Shown piece after piece: positions 36,373 to 46,126 of a stretch of 64,000 nucleotides of DNA; the first letter of the stretch is position 1; each line of letters starts with the position of its first letter. A model generated the notes under the pieces. The model did no database searches. It saw only the letters and a list, made by a program, of their open reading frames with translations, and had not been told where the DNA came from. Source of the stretch: Macrostomum hystrix (Eukaryota > Platyhelminthes > Macrostomidae); assembly GCA_950097015.1 (NCBI GenBank), contig CATNEN010000038.1:930001-994000 (forward strand). Direction: 5' to 3'. The position numbers were made by a program, and so were the translations under genes.

Positions 36373-37134
36373 CTGAAAAAAAATTCACTTAAAATTAGAA
36401 AGAATTTTTGAAAGTAGAAAGTTTAGCAGTGTCTAGGCTAGATCTTGTTTAATCGATTTAATATTAGTATTATTATTATTAATAGTCATTAGAGTTCCAT
36501 TGTAGCATTGAATATGGCTATGGGAAGTTTGGGATATGGTGCTTTTCGACAAAAGTTACAGATATGGATATGACTATGAGAACTTCTGTTTCCTGAATTT
36601 AGTTTCTGCATCTTGAGTTCTCAAATGTTTGCACTAAAGTGAGTAAAACAAACAGCACAGACACAACTAAAAATGATAGAAATTTATTGATAGAGAAAGA
36701 AACACAAAAATTCTATACAAATTTTTAGGGATAAGTGATGGCTAGGATGAGATGTAGAGAGACTAATGAGAGCTAGTGACAAAGAGGATATGTGACAGAC
36801 ACTTCAGACTGCCTATAATGGGAACTCTTAATTCATCCTGATAGTCAAGCTATCAGGATTTCAATGCAATGTGCATATGGTGGGGCAGTGCCCCTAAACC
36901 TGTCATGTCCCAGGAAAGGCTTGAAGTCTCATTGTCTGCAGTTCTGCTAGGTTTGCTATTCCAGTACCTCATTGGTTGGATAGTAACAGGAAGTTACAGG
37001 AAATTTTTTAGTTACAGATACAGATAGGCTAGGACTATGGGAAAATTTTGTTTACAGCAAAACTCTAATAGTCATACTATAACTTCTAGTTATGGCCCAA
37101 TATAAAAAGTATATGATCTGAAACTAATAACCAA
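36373..37134. other. Upstream of cyclin Q; first exon not located
   Basis: This stretch should contain or precede the first cyclin Q exon, but no ATG-plus-donor could be chosen with confidence. It ends at the Helitron. Confidence 0.4.
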
Positions 37135-37623
37135 TCTATATATATAAAAGTGAAAACTCTGTCTGTGTGTGTGTGTGTGTGCAACCTTTTGTCTTTATAG
37201 ACGCCGAAACCGCTCAACCAAATCGCACCAAACTTTGCACATACCTAAAACCACCTACGCTGAGTGCAATAGGCTACTCAAATTCCCGAAAAATCATTTC
37301 CTTCCTGCTCAAAAGTGCAAAAAACTGCTCAAAAATCGTCAAAAAATCACTCAATTCGACATATCGTCGCCCCACTTTGTCAGATTTTCTCCAAATTTGA
37401 TCCACTTACACTTTACATGTTTTCCAACAATGCTGTCAATTTTGAACATCTCTACTCAATCCAGAGCAAAGCTGCATCATCTCAAAGTGAGTCACTTTTT
37501 GTTTTCCGAGGACAGCCACCCCAACTCCCCTCCGCCACTCTGCGGGCCAAATTTTATTACAGCCACCCCCTCCCTTCCCCGGGCGCCGAAGGCCCAGACT
37601 GTACATTGTATTTCAAGCCGTGA

Positions 37624-39286
37624 ATGTACACAGCCCAAACCCCTAGACTGTCTACTGGCCCCCAAGCAGCACTGAGACTGAGTGCGGTGAGTGCGGTGGC
37701 GTCCCAGTGCGCAGGGCTCTCCGGTCGATATTTCTCCTACCTGCGTATCTGTTTTCCGATATTTCACTACCTGCGTATCTTGACCGATCGCTATCTAGAT
37801 TCTTTTGGACTCCCAAAAGCAAACAGGACAGGACAACAGGACAACCTGTGCAGGGAGATGCTGCGAGAAAGAGGCTATGACCAGGAGCAGCTGGGACAGT
37901 TCATAGAGGAGAATGAGCCCCGACTCATGCCTGAGCAGCTAGAGGCGTACCGCAAGCTATTGCGCAGAGTCAACAACAACGTTGGTGGCATGGTTTTTCT
38001 TGATGCTCCAGGTGGCACAGGAAAAACATTTCTAATCAACCTCCTTCTGGCAAAGGTCAGGCAACGAGGCGACGTTGCCATTGCTGTAGCTTCCTCTGGA
38101 ATTGCAGCCACCTTGCTGCCAGGCGGTCGCACTGCCCACTCAGCACTGAAGTTGCCGCTTGATCTGTCTCGAGCGGAGAATCCGCTGTGCAACATCAAGA
38201 AAAACACAGGCACTGCCAGAGTGCTTCAGGCTTGCAAGCTCATCGTCTGGGATGAGTGTATCATGTCCCACAAACTGGCATTTGAAGCACTCAACTTAAC
38301 TTTGAAAGACCTGCGCAACAGCAATCAACTGATGGGTGGTGTCACTCTGCTGCTGTCTGGAGACTTTAGACAGACGCTGCCTGTGATTCCGCGTGGCACT
38401 CCTGCTGATGAGATTAATGCTTGCCTAAAATCATCTCACCTGTGGCCATCGGTTGTGAAGTTGCACCTACGAACAAACATGAGAGCTACAATTCAAGGAG
38501 ACGAAACAGCTCATGAGTTCTCTGCCAATCTATTGCGAATCGGCAATGGTCTGCTGGAGATTAGCACCGAGGATGGGCAGTCATCGATCGCTACAATCGG
38601 AACCATTGTGCAGTCAGTGCAGGAGCTCAAGGCAAAAGTTTACCCGAACCCGATGGTTCGATATGCTGACGTTGACTGGCTGTCAGAGAGGGCAATTCTG
38701 TGTCCTAGAAATGATGCCGCCAACGAAATTAACTACCAACTGCTTCAGGAGTTGCCAGGTGCAGTTTTCACCTACAAGTCAATTGATACAACGTTGACTG
38801 ATGACACCGCTGTGGAGTATCCTGTTGAGTTTCTGAACTCTCTAGATCCTCCTGGAACTCCATCGCACAACTTGCAGCTGAAAGTTGGGGCACCAATTAT
38901 GCTCCTCCGCAACCTGAATGCGCCAAGGCTGTGTAATGGCACCAGACTGATAGTCAGGCGGCTCTTCCCACACGTGATTGAGGCCACGATAATGACTGGA
39001 TCTGGCAGAGGAGAGTCTGTTCGTTCCCCGGATTCCAATTATCCCCACGGACCTGCCATTTCAGTTCAAGCGACTGCAGTTCCCTGTGAGAGTGTGCTTT
39101 GCGATGACTATTAACAAGGCTCAGGGACAGTCGCTGAAGGTGGCTGGCATCAACCTGGAGACTCCTTGCTTCTCGCATGGGCAGCTTTATGTCGCCTGCT
39201 CCCGTGTTGGAACTCCAGCTGGCCTATTCATTTTCGCACCAAGGGGAAGAACGAAGAATGTGGTGTATCCCCAGGCCTTGAGGTGA
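37624..39286 (+). pseudogene. Helitron Pif1-like helicase, frameshifted (copy 1)
   Basis: This is the helicase half of a Helitron RepHel protein (5'-3' SF1B DNA helicase). A 496-codon frame (37624-39114) contains Walker A APGGTGKT (128-135), motif Ia SSGIAATLLPGGRTAHS, the Walker B-type VWDECIM (208-214), and the LLLSGDFRQTLPVIP motif III. It loses frame near 39020. A second frame to 39286 carries the missing last motifs, MTINKAQGQS and YVACSRV. So one indel breaks the gene between motifs IV and V. The N-terminal Rep domain is absent and the start codon is uncertain. The same break is present in the inverted copy. Confidence 0.9.
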
Positions 39287-39438
39287 CTCGCAAGCAATTA
39301 ATAGAAAAGTAGTCACGAATTGACCTTGACCTGTCTAACTCTGAACTCTAAAACAGTTTAATTTTGTTTCTTTGACATTGTTATTGTTATGTCATGGCTA
39401 TTTTCCTTATGTATACGCGTGTACATGCATACTGTATA

Positions 39439-39707
39439 CAGAGGCAGATTTAGGGGGGGGGCGGGGGGGCAGTCGCCCCCCTAAATTTTAATCATGGGAA
39501 TAAGATGCCCCCACCAGGGGCGCCAGTCGCAGTCGCCCCTTTTCGGCCGCTGGCGCCCCTTTTTCAGCCGCTGGCTCCCGTTTTTCAGCCGCCGGCGCCC
39601 TTTCTTGGCTCCTGGCGCCCTTTTTCGGCCGCTGGCACCCCCTCTGTGATTCTCATGGCGCTCCCCTGACAGACCGCCCCAAAACAAAATTCCTGGATCT
39701 GCCACTG
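39439..39707. mobile_element. hAT-type MITE nested in Helitron 1
   Basis: It is 269 bp with terminal inverted repeats CAGAGGCAGATTTAGG and CAGTGGCAGATCCAGG (the latter read on the minus strand). It is flanked by an exact 8-bp duplication ACTGTATA (39431-39438 and 39708-39715), the hAT hallmark. It has C/G-rich internal repeats. The open frame through it is not a gene. The same insertion, at the same site, is present in Helitron 2. Confidence 0.92.
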
Positions 39708-39970
39708 ACTGTATAGAGGAGTGGCTAAGAGACATGTTTCTAAAGAAGTAATCAAGAGGGGGCTGTTTGGACAAACTTTTCACTTATTTTTTACTTAAAA
39801 CGCCCTTAAACAAACTCTTCACTTTTCATTAATGCAGTAAATAAATAAATGGTGACCTTCACTATAAAGTTAATACAGAGACGTGAATTGCTTACTGCTT
39901 TGCTTTAAATTTCTGCCCCAAAAACAACGGGCAAAAAAAGCTAGTAATCATTATAATTAATAAGTTACTA

Positions 39971-40623
39971 GGGTAATGTATCATCAACCGAACAGTGTAT
40001 CTTCAAAACCGAACAAGAATTTTAACTCCTTCCTTGGTCTCATGTAAGACAGAAACAAGCTATTGTGTTTCATAGAACAACTAATTTAAAAGTCAAAGAA
40101 ATTATCTAAAAGCTGAGGCATGACATGCAATGAAGCATTAAAAGGAAGGAAAGATATGGACATTTCAGTAGACATTTTTATCACAAAAGCATACTTTTTA
40201 ACAACATTTTATCAGCACGTACTATAGACTAAGATTGGATGCAGTTGCTTTCCAATTAAATGACCATAAATGTAGTTATTTATAGAGCATGAAAAATGCT
40301 AGGCCTATCAAATGACATAATTTATGATAGTTCACTCCTTAAATAAGATTAAACCACTCACTCAAATTGTAAAACCGAACATCAAATTCTCCATTCAGTT
40401 TGAAGATATATGAAAATCATTATTTGGTTTTAGATGAAAAACATGAAAAACTTTTTTCCTAGGCCTATGTGACAAAATAGCAAAAGCATTTACTTTTTAG
40501 AAAGTTATAAATGTTTTCTATAACTTGGCTTTTGATTTATAATCATATCTTAAATAGAAAATCTGTAGCTTAGGTTCAAAGTTAAAAAATCCATATTCTT
40601 GTTTGGTTGATGATACATTACCC
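39971..40623. mobile_element. MITE with TA-flanked inverted ends
   Basis: GGGTAATGTATCATCAACC at 39971 is matched by its reverse complement at the right end, finishing at 40623. Both ends are bordered by TA, the Tc1/mariner-type target. The interior of about 650 bp has no reading frame. It begins only 26 bases after the Helitron 1 terminus. Confidence 0.75.
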
Positions 40624-42170
40624 TACTTGTACTATATTCATGAATAAATTACTTTCATGTAAGAATGTAGATATATAATCAGATTTAATACTAGAGCCTT
40701 TTGGGTAGTACTTTCTTTTAAAAAGCAATTTATAGCCATTTAGTCTATAGACAAGGAAGGCTAGCTATTAGTCTAGCTACTATCCAACAAACATTTCTAC
40801 CTGAAGCTAGGCCCTAGTGAGGCAGGCCCAAATTTATCGTATATTGCTAACTTGAATTACCGCCAAATGTTTTCCTTGATCTTTTTGTCTTTGTTTTACT
40901 ATGCTTTGTCATCCACCTCAATTCTTAGTATAAATACAAGCGCATTTTAGCCCTCGAAAACCTTAACCGGTGCCTCGCGCCCAGTTCTAAGCTGAATAAA
41001 GGAGAGTAAAGTTTCAAAGTGTTCAAAGAGTTCTTATTTAGAGAGAGAGAGGAAAAGCAGGTCCGTGTTCATACACAAGCCAGGAATATTCGAAGGAATA
41101 AAGAAGGAGATATTGATCAAAAGCAGAATAGTGTTAAAACTAAAGGAACAGAGGGTAAACTCCCAGATTGGTGACTGGCACTGTGTGCAAAGTTGGACAA
41201 CTCCAGTCCATTGGAAGCCTTGAAGACTGGGAAACCAGAAAGCCAGATAATTGAGAGTAAGTAACGGGAGAAAGAAAGTGTCTTGCCGCTCGGACACTAT
41301 CGAGAACGCTACCATATTGGGAAAAGAAAGCAGCCTATCTGGTTAAGCTTAAAGCAATATATGCATAGGAATTAAAAGGAAATTTAATAGGTGAAATTGT
41401 AAGGACTGAGAAGGGTTGTAAAGAGAGCAAGTTTTAAATAATAATAAAGAAAAGAGAAGGGTCTATGACAACTTAGTGGCAGCTGTAAGATAAGTAAAGA
41501 GACCTACAACAAATTGGTGAAAGCAGTGGGAGTTAAGAAGTAGGCCTACGACACTAGCTAAAATAAAAAGCCAGCTAAAAAGATTAACACTTATACATAT
41601 ATTATCTTTAGGGCCTTACACAATGGTGTTAGCTAACTCAAATAAACTATATTGAGATGTGTATAAATTTACTCATAGGCCTACATGCAGGATCAATATT
41701 TTTATAGCATATAGGCCTATACCACTTTTGATACAGAAAAAGTAATACTTGAGTGCCAATAATTGGCTATATTAGGTGTAAAAGGTGTCTTGCTGCTTCT
41801 ACTTGGACACAATATTGTTAGGCCCCTACCTAATGAATAACAAAATGTTTTATTATTATTTAATCCTAAAGCTTGGCCCGGCTCATCTCATGAGATTGCA
41901 CTAACAAAACTATTTACAGCAACTGTGACCATAGACTATATGTTTAATCGGCCTAGGCCTTTAAATCATTTAACGGCCTAGGCCGATTAAATAATAAATA
42001 AACTGAATTAATAGCCAATAGGCCGGGCCAAGCTGGGGATTAAATTTTTGTAGGGAAGAAATAGGCGAGAAAATCGAAATACACCAATTCATAAACTGAA
42101 TTCATAGACGTTATACAAAAAATCAAGGACCAATATAAATACATCTATGGGCTAAACTATAATTCTTCGG
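40624..42170. other. AT-rich DNA between the Helitrons
   Basis: No supported gene. There are many dispersed taggcctac/aggcct motifs at 41.5-42.0 kb, of unknown meaning. Confidence 0.4.
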
Positions 42171-42952
42171 CGCCCCCATGGAGGAAAGAATAGAATGGAG
42201 TGCCAATCTGAGCCGGTTATTTTTGTTTCCCTCGACCTTCACTTTTAACACCCCGTTCCCCCCCGTTCCTTCCTATTGGCTCATGACTGCCATAGACGAA
42301 CTCGTTTTCGTCCCCCTCTGAAAGTAATATCGTGGACTATGTGACTTAAATGCCAGTGGAAACCGCATGTAAGGCTTTGAGCAAAATATTCATTCTGCGT
42401 CCCTCTGTATATTAGGTCAAGTCATAAGATTAAATCTAAATCCTGTCAATGATACAATAACAATACGGTGATACGGTATATTTTACTGTGTACATTACAA
42501 AAGTCGTTCGGTACAAAGAAAACAATATGTGAAGAAAATAGCGAAAGGGACAGCCAAAGGGAACAGAAAATAATTATATCCACGGAAAATAAGAGGCAGC
42601 ACTGAATTCTGCTGAAAAAAAACATAAAACACATTTAATTTAACTAATTGCTGTCAGTTCATGCAGTAACTCTTAGAAACTAAGGGAACTAAAATGCATG
42701 CGATTCTGGCAGCGAAGCCGAAGGGCATCTCAGCTTAGCTGAGCTACACTAGAAACTAATATTTTTGATGTATGCTCTTAATACGCACTGGATATTACTT
42801 TCAGAGGGTGAAAACGACTTCGTCTATGGCAGTCACGAGCCAATAGGATGGAACGGGGGGAACGGGATGTTAAAAGTGAAGATCGAGCGAAACAAAAATA
42901 ACCGGCTCAGACTGGCACTCCGTTCTATTCTTTCCTCCATGCGCGCCCCACG
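42171..42952. mobile_element. Element with about 160-bp inverted arms
   Basis: The left arm, 42171-42329 (ending ctctgaaagtaatatc), is repeated inverted at 42789-42952 with about 90% identity, around a 460-bp AT-rich centre. There is no transposase. It is a fold-back or long-TIR MITE. Exact ends and target duplication were not resolved. Confidence 0.75.
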
Positions 42953-43387
42953 TTGATCTTTTTTGCAAGTTTAATCGAAATTTTCACTACTTGAAGAGAA
43001 ATTAGAACAACTAATGTGCCTCAAAAAATGCCTGAGTGGCCCATCCAGTTTATATAGTAATTTGTGGTAGTTGCCAGGCTCTATTTTTATCGCAAGACGA
43101 CATCTATTCTTTACGTGCATATTTTGCTTGACGTTTAAAATATACATTTACTAGCTTTTTTTGCCCGTTGTTTTTGGGGCAGAAATTTAAAGCAAAGCAG
43201 TAAGCAATTCACGTCTCTGTATTAACTTTATAGTGAAGGTCACCATTTATTTATTTACTGCATTAATGAAAAGTGAAGAGTTTGTTTAAGGGCGTTTTAA
43301 GTAAAAAATAAGTGAAAAGTTTGTCCAAACAGCCCCCTCTTGATTACTTCTTTAGAAACATGTCTATTAGCCACTCCTCTATACAGT

Positions 43388-43656
43388 CAGTGGCAGATCC
43401 AGGAATTTTGTTTTGGGGCGGTCTGTCAGGGGAGCGCCATGAGAATCACAGAGGGGGTGCCAGCGGCCGAAAAAGGGCGCCAGGAGCCAAGAAAGGGCGC
43501 CGGCGGCTGAAAAACGGGAGCCAGCGGCTGAAAAAGGGGCGCCAGCGGCCGAAAAGGGGCGACTGCGACTGGCGCCCCTGGTGGGGGCATCTTATTCCCA
43601 TGATTAAAATTTAGGGGGGCGACTGCCCCCCCGCCCCCCCCCTAAATCTGCCTCTG
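43388..43656. mobile_element. hAT-type MITE nested in Helitron 2
   Basis: Same 269-bp element and same 8-bp target duplication (TATACAGT, 43380-43387 and 43657-43664, the complement of ACTGTATA) as in Helitron 1. It therefore inserted before the Helitron multiplied. Confidence 0.92.
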
Positions 43657-43808
43657 TATACAGTATGCATGTACACGCGTAGACATAAGGAAAATAGCCA
43701 TGACATAACAATAACAATGTCAAAGAAACAAAATTAAACTGTTTTAGAGTTCAGAGTTAGACAGGTCAAGGTCAATTCGTGACTACTTTTCTATTAATTG
43801 CTTGCGAG

Positions 43809-45471
43809 TCACCTCAAGGCCTGGGGATACACCACATTCTTCGTTCTTCCCCTTGGTGCGAAAATGAATAGGCCAGCTGGAGTTCCAACACGGGAGCAGG
43901 CGACATAAAGCTGCCCATGCGAGAAGCAAGGAGTCTCCAGGTTGATGCCAGCCACCTTCAGCGACTGTCCCTGAGCCTTGTTAATAGTCATCGCAAAGCA
44001 CACTCTCACAGGGAACTGCAGTCGCTTGAACTGAAATGGCAGGTCCGTGGGGATAATTGGAATCCGGGGAACGAACAGACTCTCCTCTGCCAGATCCAGT
44101 CATTATCGTGGCCTCAATCACGTGTGGGAAGAGCCGCCTGACTATCAGTCTGGTGCCATTACACAGCCTTGGCGCATTCAGGTTGCGGAGGAGCATAATT
44201 GGTGCCCCAACTTTCAGCTGCAAGTTGTGCGATGGAGTTCCAGGAGGATCTAGAGAGTTCAGAAACTCAACAGGATACTCCACAGCGGTGTCATCAGTCA
44301 ACGTTGTATCAATTGACTTGTAGGTGAAAACTGCACCTGGCAACTCCTGAAGCAGTTGGTAGTTAATTTCGTTGGCGGCATCATTTCTAGGACACAGAAT
44401 TGCCCTCTCTGACAGCCAGTCAACGTCAGCATATCGAACCATCGGGTTCGGGTAAACTTTTGCCTTGAGCTCCTGCACTGACTGCACAATGGTTCCGATT
44501 GTAGCGATCGATGACTGCCCATCCTCGGTGCTAATCTCCAGCAGACCATTGCCGATTCGCAATAGATTGGCAGAGAACTCATGAGCTGTTTCGTCTCCTT
44601 GAATTGTAGCTCTCATGTTTGTTCGTAGGTGCAACTTCACAACCGATGGCCACAGGTGAGATGATTTTAGGCAAGCATTAATCTCATCAGCAGGAGTGCC
44701 ACGCGGAATCACAGGCAGCGTCTGTCTAAAGTCTCCAGACAGCAGCAGAGTGACACCACCCATCAGTTGATTGCTGTTGCGCAGGTCTTTCAAAGTTAAG
44801 TTGAGTGCTTCAAATGCCAGTTTGTGGGACATGATACACTCATCCCAGACGATGAGCTTGCAAGCCTGAAGCACTCTGGCAGTGCCTGTGTTTTTCTTGA
44901 TGTTGCACAGCGGATTCTCCGCTCGAGACAGATCAAGCGGCAACTTCAGTGCTGAGTGGGCAGTGCGACCGCCTGGCAGCAAGGTGGCTGCAATTCCAGA
45001 GGAAGCTACAGCAATGGCAACGTCGCCTCGTTGCCTGACCTTTGCCAGAAGGAGGTTGATTAGAAATGTTTTTCCTGTGCCACCTGGAGCATCAAGAAAA
45101 ACCATGCCACCAACGTTGTTGTTGACTCTGCGCAATAGCTTGCGGTACGCCTCTAGCTGCTCAGGCATGAGTCGGGGCTCATTCTCCTCTATGAACTGTC
45201 CCAGCTGCTCCTGGTCATAGCCTCTTTCTCGCAGCATCTCCCTGCACAGGTTGTCCTGTTGTCCTGTCCTGTTTGCTTTTGGGAGTCCAAAAGAATCTAG
45301 ATAGCGATCGGTCAAGATACGCAGGTAGTGAAATATCGGAAAACAGATACGCAGGTAGGAGAAATATCGACCGGAGAGCCCTGCGCACTGGGACGCCACC
45401 GCACTCACCGCACTCAGTCTCAGTGCTGCTTGGGGGCCAGTAGACAGTCTAGGGGTTTGGGCTGTGCACAT
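43809..45471 (-). pseudogene. Helitron Pif1-like helicase, frameshifted (copy 2)
   Basis: Same 496-codon frame (45471-43981) and downstream frame (to 43809) as copy 1, with the same break between the helicase motifs. It differs at residue 2 (Cys instead of Tyr) and otherwise is essentially identical. Neither copy can encode the intact helicase in one frame. Confidence 0.9.
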
Positions 45472-46126
45472 TCACGGCTTGAAATACAATGTACAGTCTG
45501 GGGCTTCGGCGCCCGGGGAAGGGAGGGGGTGGCTGTAATAAAATTTGGCCCGCAGAGTGGCGGAGGGGAGTTGGGGTGGCTGTCCTCGGAAAACAAAAAG
45601 TGACTCACTTTGAGATGATGCAGCTTTGCTCTGGATTGAGTAGAGATGTTCAAAATTGACAGCATTGTTGGAAAACATGTAAAGTGTAAGTGGATCAAAT
45701 TTGGAGAAAATCTGACAAAGTGGGGCGACGATATGTCCAATTGAGTGATTTTTTGACGATTTTTGAGCAGTTTTTTGCACTTTTGAGCAGGAAGGAAATG
45801 ATTTTTCAGGAATTTGAGTAGCCTATTGCACTCAGCGTAGGTGGTTTTAGGTATGTGCAAAGTTTGGTGCGATTTGGTTGAGCGGTTTCGGCGTCTATAA
45901 AGACAAAAGGTTGCACACACACAGACAGACACACACACACACAGACAGAGTTTTCACTTTTATATATATAGATCTAATAGTTCTTTAACATAAACTAAAA
46001 TTAGCAGTCAAGGCGCACACATTAGTTAAAGAGTTCAGCTTTTGTTCACAATTAAGGGATTAAGCTTTTTTGGAAGTTCATTTTTCATATACAAATTGTA
46101 ACAATTACTTTAAATAAATCAAAGAC

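Larger units (their letters stand above)
37135..39944 (+). mobile_element. Helitron copy 1, complete termini
   Basis: The left end is TCTATATATATAAAAGTG, a classic Helitron 5' start (TC). The right end is a hairpin (GCCC...GGGC) followed about 8 bases later by CTAG, the CTRR terminus. The element is inserted between A (37134) and T (39945), as Helitrons require, with no target duplication. It is 2810 bp and carries a Pif1-like helicase but no visible HUH Rep domain, so it is non-autonomous. A nested hAT-type MITE sits at 39439-39707. The inverted near-identical partner is at 43151-45972. Confidence 0.95.
43151..45972 (-). mobile_element. Helitron copy 2, complete termini
   Basis: Reverse-orientation copy of Helitron 1. 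Its 5' end TCTATATATATAAAAG is at 45972 and its 3' hairpin plus CTAG is at 43151. Flanks are A and T on the element strand, so the insertion site again fits A|T, and both flanks differ from those of copy 1. Sequence is nearly identical to copy 1 apart from a few substitutions and the GT-repeat near the 5' end. Its 5' end is only 155 bases before the presenilin start codon. Confidence 0.95.

Noticed and set aside
39481..39783. 100-codon frame over the MITE in each Helitron
   Set aside because: It is a read-through of the hAT-type MITE terminal and internal repeats, not a gene.
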